Below, piece by piece: positions 29,116 to 38,284 of a DNA stretch of 64,000 bases. The notes under the pieces were generated by a model. The model did not search any database. It was not told where the DNA came from and saw only the letters and a program-made list of their open reading frames with translations. Every line of letters starts with the position of its first letter. Position 1 is the first letter of the stretch. The position numbers were made by a program, and so were the translations under genes. Source of the DNA: Cafeteria roenbergensis (taxonomy: Eukaryota > Sar > Bigyra > Bicosoecida > Cafeteriaceae); NCBI GenBank assembly GCA_008330645.1, contig VLTN01000018.1, forward strand, positions 62,001-126,000, given 5' to 3'.

Positions 29116-32100
29116 CTAGCAGCGACGGGTGCGCTTGGCGCGGGAGTCACCGGGCGAGTGCGTGGAACCTCGCCGTTCAGCCCTCGTGATAGCCAGAGGT
29201 TCGCGCTGCGCGTCGCTGGGAGGCGACGTTTCCCGTGCCGCCCGCGCAGTGTCCAGGGACGGCTCGGAAACGTCGGCGGCTGCCGAGGCGCCGGCACGGC
29301 GCTCGGCGCTTCGCGACCGCTTGGGCTGGCGAGATGGCTGCGGTCGCACCACCCGGGCGCAGCCCTTGAGCAACTGTCCCCGGCCAGGCTCCGCCTCCGC
29401 TGCTGCGGCGTTTCCACTTCCCTTGCGGCCAAGCAGCTCTGACGCAGCGCGTCGCGGCGGTGGTGGACCTGGTCTGTCCTCTGCGGACGGCAGCAGCGGG
29501 TGCTCTCCTCCACAGCTGGCTGCGCTCGAAACGCCACGGGCGTTGCTTTCGCCCGATCGAGCTACAAACGCAGCCAGCCTCTCCCACTGCCATTCCAACA
29601 CCGGATCGCACGCGGCCTCTGCCACTGAGGCGCCAGCGGCCCTGGCCATGAAGTACGCTGCGCACAGGTGGCTGCAGCGACATGGGCATCCGCACACTGA
29701 GCAAGCCCGAGCGACAAGGTCCACTTCTGCCAGATCGCGGCTCGGTCTGCCCTTGAGCGGCACGAGGCACACGGCTTCGACCGGCCGCGCAGCCCCGCCC
29801 TCCGCCAGCTGCTTGCCAGACTCCAACGCTTCAAGCGTCAGGATTAGGCCCGCAGCGACTGTTTGTGCGTCCCACCCGCCTCTCCCTGAGCCTTGCTGGG
29901 ATGCGCTATGTTGTGCGCGGTCCCGGCTAGCGAGGCAGAAGGCGTCTCGCAACGGGTCGCATGGGTGGCCAGCGACAGCGCGAAGGGCGTCCACCATGTC
30001 TCGCGGAACCCTTCCTTCGTGAAACTGCCGCTGGAGTGGCTCTGGCCACGCGGCTGCGCTGGCCCAGCGGCCAAGGTTCTCGAGCGACGCTGGCCCGAGA
30101 GAGTCCCGAATCCTGCTGGCGAGCTCGATGCCTGGCCTTCCTGCGCTCGCCCGGAGCAGCCTCGCAAGCCTTGCAAACCGCGCAACCGCCTCAAATGCTG
30201 TCTGGCTTTCCCGCAGCGCATGCCACGCACCGAGGACGACGCAGCACTGTTCCCGCGAGAATGAGAGACGACCGACGGCCAGCGCCATGTCCACGTTGCC
30301 CCCCCACCAGCACTCTTGATGAAGAGGCAGGTGCCGGGGAAGCGCCGAGTGCAGCCCGTTCCACGCAGCAGCCTCTTCGTCGCTGCTGGCAGTTGCCATC
30401 AGCTCCGCGGCGGCAGCCCTTGCCCCGGACAGCAGGCTCTCTCGCACACAGACTCGAAGCAGGCCCGCTCTTTGGGCCGGTGCGGCCGTTGGGAGTGCTG
30501 CACAGGCCCTCAGCAGGTCGCGTGCCCCAGCCACTGCCAGAGAGGCGACGCCAGCGCGCTGAGCGGCATCGGCGCATGCCTCCGAGAGCACAGCTCGTGC
30601 GGTGCCTCGGGCGACTGACGCCGCCGCCTGGCGGGCGATGTCGCCAAGCCCTGCGACTCCCTGCCGGGCAACCACGAGGGATGTCAAGCTGCGAGCCTTG
30701 TTGTACACGAGGGAGTCTGCCGTTTTGTCCACCACTTCAAACTGCGATGCGACGAAGCGCACTGGAAGCCCTTCACCGGCGTCCAGCTGCACGCTGCCTG
30801 CTACCAACAGGAGTTTGGCGTCAATGGCAGACGGCCTCATGCCTGTGGCGCGCGAGGCGAGCGCCTCCAGCGACTTCAGGTACTGCCAGTGAGGCAGGGT
30901 GTCCCTCGGCGCATCCGCGTCCTCGACAGCGACCACGCGAACCAGCACGAGTTTGGCCCCGTCATCGGACTCGCCTGCAAAGTCAATGGTGCCTCCGATT
31001 CCCAGCTGAGGGTCGACAAGGCTCAGTGCCCGAGAAGGCCGCCGAATCCTCAGCGCCTGGCACAGCGACTCATGTCCAGGCAGTGGCAGAATCGCGCGCT
31101 CCAACGCGGAGCCTTGCTCGATCGCTGCAGCAGCTTCGCTGCACGCGGCAGCCCTCGCAAGCCTCTCACTAGAAGCAGGGGGCAGAGTTACCGGCAGGTT
31201 CGTGTCCAAGGGCGCCTTCAGTTTCCGCTTCGGCTGGGAATCTGGCTGAATCGCAGCGAATGCCAGCTCCCCAGCTATGCTGTCGAACACTGCCATCGCT
31301 CCAGTGTCGGTATCAACCATGGTAACTGAGCTGATAGCGACAAGAGCTCGCATGGCTGCGTCCCCCGCACTCTCTGAGCCGCGCAGGACAGAGCCCGCCG
31401 CGGCGCTTGTCGCATCTGCATGCCCCTTGAGCACGCTGCAAGACGATCGCCTCGTCGACGTCATCGAACAGCGGCGCGGCGCCGCGGAACAGCCAGCTTT
31501 GGTTGGCGCCGGTGGCTGCATCTGCCCGAGGCTGGAAGCACATGCTGGCGACAGAATGCCTGCCACGATACCATCAAGCACTGCTTGTGCGTCGCTGCCG
31601 CCAAGCCGGCCAGGGGGATCGGCCTCCAGTCGGGCTGCAGAGCAGAGATCCGCTCGGAGTGCGGTATCCTCTCCGCCCGGTCTGGAGAACGGAGTGAGCC
31701 TTCTCAGCGCCTCTTTGAGCATGGATCCCGTCTCTTCTGCCTTGAATCGGGCGCAGGCCGAGGCCAGCCCTGCGCGCTTTCCGGCCACGGTGACAGTGGG
31801 AACCTCCAAGCGGCAAGACCGCACCCGGAACAATCGCCAGAGTGTTGACAACGCAGCTGCAACCACAGGTTCCGACTCCAAAGCTGCAGCATCCAAGGGC
31901 ACCGGGCGCTCCGGGCCTCGGCTGCGAGAGCAGGTGACCCCAACCGCCCAGCCAAGCGGGGAACTAGTGCCTGCCTGCCACCCGATTCCAACAATCGCCA
32001 GCAGCGGGGCGCAGCTTGAGTCGACCCGCAAAGCCCGGGTAAGGCTTTCGGCCCTGGCCAAATCTCTTGGATGCGAAAAGACCCGCACTCTCACCGACTC

Positions 32101-33531
32101 CCCCCCACCGTCAACGTCGTAAGAGGAGACAGCTGACAGCGCGTGCGTCTCAAACTCTGCGACGAGCGCCGCGTACCGCTCGTCAAAGTCGACAGGAGCA
32201 GCCTCCTGCGCCGCCAACAGGGCCTCGACATCTGCCACGCAAATGCCAGAGCGCTGGGCGCCGATGTAGGGCTTCGAGTCACTCCAGCAAGCAGGCAGGG
32301 AGCTGGCGGTGCAGCCGTCTCCGCCCTTGACCGAGCCAAGTGCCGTTGAGCGTCCCCCGCCGCCAAGGCCTTCAAGAGAGGAAGCCTGCCCCTCCAGGGC
32401 GGCCTGGGCAAGCTCTGCGACCCTCACCGGGGAAGCACGGGTCCCAGCGAGCTTGGCCTGCATGGCAATGGCTGCCACAGCCGCCGGGTGCAAGGGGAAC
32501 GCCGACGTCTCCGCGTCGGGCAGCTCGCCGCTTCTCCATGCAGATGCCCTGCGAGCACAGTTGCCGGAGTGCGCACTGCTTAACAGCAGGACGTGCGGGC
32601 CGCACTGCACCAATGACAGCTTGCCGCTGCAAGCAGCTGGGCTGGTGCCCCCTGGGCTGGATGTGGGACGTGAGCAGCCGCCGACGGGGCTATGGTGCGC
32701 AGCTGCTTGTGCGGAAAGGGGCGGGGCCGTGCCTCCCGTTTCAGCAGCTCTGGTAGGGTTCTGCCTGGAAACGAAGGAGCAGCGGAACTCCGCGTCGTCG
32801 GCGTGCGGAATGCGCTGCAGGCCGACCCCGTCTGCTGCCGCACGGGCGTGGACCAACCCGACCGCATCGTGCACCGAGCAGTGCTGGATCACATCGAACC
32901 CGCCATTGAGAAGCGACCCTCGGCCACGCAGCAGGGGAAGGCTCAGCGATCCGCGAGCAGCCCAAAGAGCCGAAGCGACGCGAGTGGTGGCCACGACTTC
33001 CTTCACAAGCTTGATCTGTGGTCCGTCCATGAAGACGTCGGCGACCCTTCGGACCAGAGACGCCCGAGACAGCTCTGTCGCGGCGGCGACGGCGTGATGA
33101 AGAACTGCCAGGATGGCTCGGCGCTGGCATTTTACCGACAGCGTTGCGAGCAAGCAGCGAGGTGGCTGGGGGGTGACACCCCCGCGTCCCACCCCTGGGA
33201 AGACAGCTGCCGCGAAGGGCTGCGACTCGGTTGCCGCAAGCTCGGCAACGCCTCGCAGGGCCTCAGAGACCCAGCCCCAGCCGCTGAGGATGGCAGCAGA
33301 AAACGTCGCGTGGAGATCCGTTTCCGGTGGCCCGCCAGCGTCGCCACCGCCCCACGGGGGCCGAAACGGGACCATGCGGGCCTTTGCGAAGAGCTTGGCC
33401 AAGCCCTTCGCCACACCGTTCGCCGCGCACGTGCTCGGGCCGCGCAAGACGCCAGCCCAAACGCGCTCCAGACGCCTGCGACGCCACCCGCAGCTGAAAG
33501 GAGCGAGCGCGTCGTCGCCTCCCGACCTCAC
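29116..33531 (-). CDS. Large unrecognised protein with Cys/His cluster and basic tail
   Basis: 1,471 codons without a stop; I do not recognise the protein. Its composition (balanced Leu, Val, Asp, Glu, Phe, Trp) is protein-like, unlike the Arg/Pro shadows on the other strand. A probable metal-binding cluster lies about 180 residues from the C terminus: ACSVCGCPCRCSHLCAAYF, with Cys and His spacing loosely like a SWIM finger (CxC...CxH) but tighter than usual. The last 130 residues are Ser/Arg/Lys-rich with several nuclear-localisation-like clusters (RQPKRSRSAERR, RAKRTRRC at the very end), so a nuclear location is likely. The long body is apparently globular and holds no catalytic motif I can name. 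The start is uncertain; MVPFRPPWGGGD, about 50 codons in, is an alternative. Confidence 0.6.
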   Translation of the reverse strand: MRSGGDDALAPFSCGWRRRRLERVWAGVLRGPSTCAANGVAKGLAKLFAKARMVPFRPPWGGGDAGGPPETDLHATFSAAILSGWGWVSEALRGVAELAATESQPFAAAVFPGVGRGGVTPQPPRCLLATLSVKCQRRAILAVLHHAVAAATELSRASLVRRVADVFMDGPQIKLVKEVVATTRVASALWAARGSLSLPLLRGRGSLLNGGFDVIQHCSVHDAVGLVHARAAADGVGLQRIPHADDAEFRCSFVSRQNPTRAAETGGTAPPLSAQAAAHHSPVGGCSRPTSSPGGTSPAACSGKLSLVQCGPHVLLLSSAHSGNCARRASAWRSGELPDAETSAFPLHPAAVAAIAMQAKLAGTRASPVRVAELAQAALEGQASSLEGLGGGGRSTALGSVKGGDGCTASSLPACWSDSKPYIGAQRSGICVADVEALLAAQEAAPVDFDERYAALVAEFETHALSAVSSYDVDGGGESVRVRVFSHPRDLARAESLTRALRVDSSCAPLLAIVGIGWQAGTSSPLGWAVGVTCSRSRGPERPVPLDAAALESEPVVAAALSTLWRLFRVRSCRLEVPTVTVAGKRAGLASACARFKAEETGSMLKEALRRLTPFSRPGGEDTALRADLCSAARLEADPPGRLGGSDAQAVLDGIVAGILSPACASSLGQMQPPAPTKAGCSAAPRRCSMTSTRRSSCSVLKGHADATSAAAGSVLRGSESAGDAAMRALVAISSVTMVDTDTGAMAVFDSIAGELAFAAIQPDSQPKRKLKAPLDTNLPVTLPPASSERLARAAACSEAAAAIEQGSALERAILPLPGHESLCQALRIRRPSRALSLVDPQLGIGGTIDFAGESDDGAKLVLVRVVAVEDADAPRDTLPHWQYLKSLEALASRATGMRPSAIDAKLLLVAGSVQLDAGEGLPVRFVASQFEVVDKTADSLVYNKARSLTSLVVARQGVAGLGDIARQAAASVARGTARAVLSEACADAAQRAGVASLAVAGARDLLRACAALPTAAPAQRAGLLRVCVRESLLSGARAAAAELMATASSDEEAAAWNGLHSALPRHLPLHQECWWGGNVDMALAVGRLSFSREQCCVVLGAWHALRESQTAFEAVARFARLARLLRASAGRPGIELASRIRDSLGPASLENLGRWASAAAWPEPLQRQFHEGRVPRDMVDALRAVAGHPCDPLRDAFCLASRDRAQHSASQQGSGRGGWDAQTVAAGLILTLEALESGKQLAEGGAARPVEAVCLVPLKGRPSRDLAEVDLVARACSVCGCPCRCSHLCAAYFMARAAGASVAEAACDPVLEWQWERLAAFVARSGESNARGVSSAASCGGEHPLLPSAEDRPGPPPPRRAASELLGRKGSGNAAAAEAEPGRGQLLKGCARVVRPQPSRQPKRSRSAERRAGASAAADVSEPSLDTARAARETSPPSDAQREPLAITRAERRGSTHSPGDSRAKRTRRC

Positions 33532-33914
33532 TCAGCGATGCACCAACGCGCGCGCGCCAGCCCAATGCCCCGCGCAGCGGGTGCGGGTTCGCACATGCGC
33601 ACTTACGCGTCAAGGTCGCCAATCGCTGGGCCGGGCCCTTCCATATCGCCCACAGGCAGTGCCATCCGCGGAGTCCGCAAAGTTGTGCCCAGCACGGCGG
33701 CCACACGCACGGGGGCAAGGGCCGCGCGTCCGGGGTGGGGTGGTGCTTTGCTGGCCGTTTTGTTTGCTCTCGCCTGCCAGCACATGCCGTTGTTTGCTCT
33801 CTCGCAAACAACTCCGGCCGATCTCCGGGCGGCAAGCTCGGACACAAGCGCTCGTCTGTGGCATCGCCCGGCCACGGAGCACCAGCCGCTGGTTGGACCC
33901 CTGGCTGGGGGCGG
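33532..33914. promoter_or_regulatory. Divergent upstream region, unknown protein (-) / fucosyltransferase (+)
   Basis: 383 bp between start codons. An open + strand frame runs through part of it (from 33735) but shows no conserved feature. Presumed promoters; no motif recognised. Confidence 0.3.
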
Positions 33915-35417
33915 ATGCCAGCGCCGCGCAGCCGCCGGGCCGCTGGCCAGGAGGTCGGGCGCGTCAGGCTGCCGCTCCTCATCGGACTCGGGCTGCTCTC
34001 GGGGCTGCTGTTCATCGGCGCCGCGGCTGTAGCGGCCGCTTTGCGAGCGGAGCCGCCGGAAGCGTCGAGCGCGACCTTTTCCTTTCTACACGCTGCGCGG
34101 GGCTCGTCATCGGCCGGTCTGAGGAGTCACTCCAAGCCCGAGCAGGCAGCCGCCGAGCCAGCGGCACCGGACGCGGTGCCCTCCACCTCACCAAGGCTGG
34201 CCGAGACGGAGACGGAAAGGGAGCACAGGGCCGGCGACCCTCTCGAGGCCGCGGCGGCCCATGCGGTGGGTCTGCCCGCCCCAACTGCACTGGATGCCGA
34301 GTTCATCGCCGCGCTCGCTGACTACTCCCGCCTGCACAGCGCTCGCCTGGCTGGCACCGGCGGGAGCAAGCGTGCCACGCTGAGCTGCGAGCCTAGTGCG
34401 CAAATGGGCAACCGCGTTCGGTTCGTGGCCTCGTGCCTGCTGCTGGCCATGGTGAGCGACCGGGCGCTCGTCGTCCGCTTCAGGCAGGGATATTACGCGT
34501 CCCTGGCCGACCTCTTTGAGTCTCCCGGCTTTGCTTGGGAGGCCTCTGGCGACGACAAGGTGGCGTCTGGCCGCGCCATCGACCCTAAGGACTCGCAGCA
34601 GCTCCTCTGCGGCGACCTGGGGCCAGACGGCGCGGGCCCCGCGCTGTCCGTGTCGGGAAACTATTATTTCATGCCGTTCGTGGCGAACAACCCGTTGTAC
34701 AGGGCCAAGGCCAGGCGGTGGTTCCCCAACGGCGACATCTTCGGAACAATGGCGCGAGTGGTGTTTCGCCCAGGCCCGCAGGTGCGGGACATGATGGACA
34801 CGCTGCTTCTGGACCTCGGACGAAAGGCCGGGCTCCCCGACGGGGAGAGGTGGACGTGCGAGCTTGGCTTCCAGATCCGCAACGACAACGACCCAGTCCG
34901 CAGGCCCCAGATCAGCGCCAAGGAGTGGGACCTTTACCGCAAGTGCGCTGCGGAGCTGCTCCCCCGCAGCAGGCGAAAGGACCCACGCGTGTTCGTCGCC
35001 ACGGACAGCGACCCGTCGCGCAAGATTTGCAGCGAGGAGGTGCCCTACCCGTTCGAGGTGTACGGCGACTTCGAGCGCAGCAACAACCCCAAGGGCGTGC
35101 GGAAGGCGCTGGTGGACCTGCTCGTCTTCTCCACGTGCGACATCATGCTGACCTCTCCGTGGTCCTCGTACGGCCGCGTCGCGAGCGTGTATGCAGGCAG
35201 GGAGGCGTACTTTGTGACCGACTGGGGCGTTCCGACAGGCGAGCCCCATCGCAGGTTCTTGGACATTCTGCGCGACGAAGACGGCAAGTCAGGCTGCTTT
35301 CGGTTTCTGCGCACCGAGCCGTGCCCGTGGCAGGGGCCCAAGGGCGAGCTCGGGTTTAACGACGTCGTGCGCACGACGACATGTTGGGACGCGAGCATGT
35401 TTTCGGACGTCTGCTGA
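33915..35417 (+). CDS. Type II membrane fucosyltransferase-like glycosyltransferase (GT37-like)
   Basis: 500 aa, single exon. Golgi type II topology: a short basic cytoplasmic N terminus (MPAPRSRRAAGQEVGRVR), one membrane helix at about residues 19-44 (LPLLIGLGLLSGLLFIG), then a Ser/Ala/Glu-rich stem to about 125. The catalytic part starts with the fucosyltransferase nucleotide-sugar motif (QMGNRVRFVASCLLLAM, then SDRALVVRF). Later blocks are NPLYRAKARRWFPNGDIFGT, CELGFQIRNDNDPVRRPQ, VFVATDSDP and FSTCDIMLTSPWSSYGRVAS, the last resembling the GT37/GT11 acceptor-side motif. It resembles plant xyloglucan fucosyltransferases and relatives in slime moulds and oomycetes. The donor is probably GDP-fucose; acceptor unknown. 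Start chosen to give the type II anchor. Confidence 0.72.
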   Translation: MPAPRSRRAAGQEVGRVRLPLLIGLGLLSGLLFIGAAAVAAALRAEPPEASSATFSFLHAARGSSSAGLRSHSKPEQAAAEPAAPDAVPSTSPRLAETETEREHRAGDPLEAAAAHAVGLPAPTALDAEFIAALADYSRLHSARLAGTGGSKRATLSCEPSAQMGNRVRFVASCLLLAMVSDRALVVRFRQGYYASLADLFESPGFAWEASGDDKVASGRAIDPKDSQQLLCGDLGPDGAGPALSVSGNYYFMPFVANNPLYRAKARRWFPNGDIFGTMARVVFRPGPQVRDMMDTLLLDLGRKAGLPDGERWTCELGFQIRNDNDPVRRPQISAKEWDLYRKCAAELLPRSRRKDPRVFVATDSDPSRKICSEEVPYPFEVYGDFERSNNPKGVRKALVDLLVFSTCDIMLTSPWSSYGRVASVYAGREAYFVTDWGVPTGEPHRRFLDILRDEDGKSGCFRFLRTEPCPWQGPKGELGFNDVVRTTTCWDASMFSDVC

Positions 35418-35741
35418 CCAGCGCTCAAGGTGCGGCGATGCGTGAGCTTGTTCTTGTTGCCCCCAAGGCGCTGCCAGAGCCCGCCACCTCTGAAGCCAGA
35501 CCCTAGCTTGTCGCGCGCGCCTGCGCCCGCTCCGGCGGTCCTGCGGCTTGCGCCCGCGCCGGCACCGCCGCCGCCGCGGGGGCTGGGCGGTCGCGATGGC
35601 GACAGAGCTGGCCGAGTTCAACTCACGGCAAACGGCGAAAAGAGCGAAACTCTGCAAGGCGGGTCAGCCCCGCACCTTCCACGAGCTTCGCGCAGCCCAG
35701 CTCCGAGCTTTCGCCCCGAAGCCCGCCCCCACCTGATACCT
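35418..35741. other. Intergenic stretch upstream of histidine phosphatase
   Basis: 324 bp between tandem + genes. Two open frames cross it, one in frame with the phosphatase from 35430, but both are Pro/Arg-rich and unconserved. Presumed 3' end plus promoter. Confidence 0.35.
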
Positions 35742-37629
35742 ATGGCAACCGGGACCCCCCCTGCATGGTCTTTCTCGCTTGTGGACTGCAAGCAGTTGTA
35801 CCTGATCCGCCACGGCCAGGGGCACCATAACACCGCAGCACGCGACCGCGGCCGCGCCGCCTACAAGGACCCGACCCTGCTCGACGCCAGGTGAGTGCCC
35901 GCAGAGGCGCAAGGTTTGCTTCGCTGAGCCAGCCGGGCCGCGGAGGCATGCGTGCGGCCGGGGCGGGACAGCCGAGCTGCGAACTTGCTGTCGACGCGTC
36001 TGCGCGAGCGCCGCGAGAGAGCGGTCTCGGCTGACCTCCGCGCGCGCATTCCGACCCACGGGCCCTCCCCTCGAGGGGCGCCCTGCCAACGATGCCCCGG
36101 CAGGGGCACCGGGTGGGGGAATCCGCGACAACGCCAGCGCACCACGCCGCTCCAGGGGGGGGGGGGGCGTTGCGCCTTGCGCCGCTGAGGTGGGAAGAGG
36201 ACACGAGGCGAGGTGTGTCCGCTCCGCTGGCCGTGGCGGGCTTCGCCGCGCGAGGCCCGGGGCTCGGCTCGCGCCGCGCCGACGGACCCCAAGCCGCCAG
36301 GGTCTGTAGCGCGGCGCGATTCCGGCCGCAGGGCGCCGAGGTGCGAGTCGGGTGAACCTTGGAGTCGGCGCCGCACCTCCCCGGCGCGCCCTCGCCCGGC
36401 CCGGCGGGGGCCTAGGCGGCCCGCGGCTGGGAGCGTGATGCCCTCTCGCCTTGCGGCGCGAGGTGCCGCGGGGCTCCCTTGAGCAGCTGCAGACGCCGCG
36501 GCGAGGGTTCCCGTCCGTCCAGACGACCAAGAACTGTCATCGTGCTCGGTCAGCGCTTGCACGGGCCATCGCCCCGAGTCTCTCGACCCCTCCCCCTCCC
36601 CCCCGCCCCCCCCTCCTCCGCCCTCGCCCGGAGGCGGGCTGGGCGATGCAACGCCACGGCCCACCACCCGTAGGCGTCCTCCTGCCCCCCGCCTCTTGCC
36701 CTGTATGGCCGCCTGCGATCCCGCAAGCTGCTGGCTTGTGGTGGTTGTGACAAGTCGCGCCCCAGTCTTGCTGCGGCTCCTGCTCCCGTCGCGACGACCT
36801 CGCAGGCTCGACCACGTGGGAAAGGAGCAGGCCAACGCTCTGGGCGACCACATCCGCATGCACCGCATCCCCATCCAGCTCGTTGTGGTCAGCCCGCTGC
36901 GACGCACCCTCGAAACGGCCACCCAGGCGTTTGGCACCTCGGTGCCCATGGTCGCCGTCGAGCTCGTGCGCGAGGCGCACGGCGCCCACCCCTGCGACAA
37001 GCGCTCTCCGGTGTCAGAGGTAAGCTCCCTGGCCAGCTCGGGGCTCGTCGAGGCGCGAGCCTGGCTGCACGCAATGCCGTGCCACTGGTGGCTCGCCGTT
37101 CGCGTTGCTGCCTTTCCCGCAGATCCGCAAGGACTTCCCCCATGTCGACTTCAGCTTCATCAGCACCGACGAGGACACTTGGCACAACGACGACCGGCGG
37201 GAGACGATCCGCGAAGTTGCTGAGCGAGGACACGCATTCCTCCGCTTCATCCGCTCGCGTCCGGAGCGGAACATCGCCGTTGTGTCGCACGGCGTGTTCC
37301 TCGAGACTCTTGTGGGCGGCCTGGTGCTGGGTGTGGTGGACCCTCGCGTGAGCGCTGAGCGGTTCCGCAACTGCGAGATGCGCGCCATCGTCGTTGGCGG
37401 CTGGACGATCCCCGCCAGCTCCCATGCTGCTGCCGGTGCTGGGTCAGGTTCCTCGGCGTCCATCGTGCCCCGCAAGAAGCACTCCGTGGCCAGCGAGCAG
37501 CGGGCAATCAAGGACGAGGCCGCGCCGCCTACTCGCAAGGACACGCCCGCTGCCGCGGCTGCCGCAGCGGGAACCGACGCGGCGCGCCCCGTGATCGCTG
37601 TGCCCTCGACCGATGGCCCCTCAGCGTAG
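35742..37629 (+). CDS. Histidine phosphatase (phosphoglycerate mutase-like)
   Basis: Exons 35742..35890, 36806..37019 and 37123..37629 (phases agree) give 289 aa. The signature LYLIRHGQGHHN contains the phospho-acceptor His 24 and Arg 23. VVSPLRRTLETATQAF supplies the second Arg of the phosphate pocket, and AVVSHGVFLETLVGG the second His. DPTLLDAR plus LDHVGKEQANAL across the first junction is the usual block after the RHG motif. It looks closer to the broad plant/fungal phosphatase branch of the family than to glycolytic phosphoglycerate mutase; substrate unknown. The C-terminal 70 residues are Ala/Ser/Lys-rich, probably disordered. The first intron (915 nt) is the longest internal intron in a well-supported gene here and contains a G run near 36157 and C-rich tracts near 36590-36616. 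Confidence 0.82.
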
Positions 37630-38284
37630 GCTCAACGATGCCCAAGGAGGCGTGTTGAACCGACCTATGGGGCCTTTTACCCCTGCTGGGACCGGGGGAG
37701 GACGATTGAGTTGGGTGCCCCTCTTTGACCCGGCCAAGGCCACACTGCCCTGCCACGTGATGGTCGCACGTCTCGTCGATCCAGACAGCCGATGCCACCG
37801 CTGCCTGCGTTCAGGTTTGGCATGGCGTCGACTGCACATCGGTGGGCCCTGGCGTCAGCTTCCCCCCATCCCCTCCTCCCTCTTCCCCCGCCCCAATTGT
37901 GCACTGGCCCGTCCCGATCCCCATCCTCTCTACCTCTCCGCCCCCGCTTCGGCTTCCAACCAATATCGTTCCGCGACTTCAAGTGCAACCACTGCCCAAC
38001 CCTCTCGCTCCTTCCGTCCCCGCCAGGCAAGGGCGCCCTTTCAACTCCTGCTCTGTCCACTGCGTCTCCGACTGCCACGCCCCGCCTTTGGTGTCTGTTT
38101 GTCCATGCGTGCTGCCTCGAGCAGCCTCGCCTCACTGTGCTGCGTGCGATGCTTGAAAGTGGGGCGATGTGTGCAGCCAGCTCGCACCAAATGCCCTGTC
38201 GATTCTCGCTGCCCTGCGCCTCCGCCCACCGCAACGCGCTCCCGGGCTGGCTTGCCGCCACACGCAAGCCGCCAACCCATGCCC
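37630..38284. other. Convergent intergenic stretch, C-rich
   Basis: 655 bp between the ends of the phosphatase (+) and the coiled-coil gene (-). Pyrimidine-rich on the + strand around 37850-38080. No gene recognised; the long open frames here are the edges of antisense shadows. Confidence 0.45.

Noticed and set aside
29129-34321. Several + strand frames of 250-446 codons opposite the 1,471-aa gene
   Set aside because: Shadow composition, no domain, and mutually overlapping.
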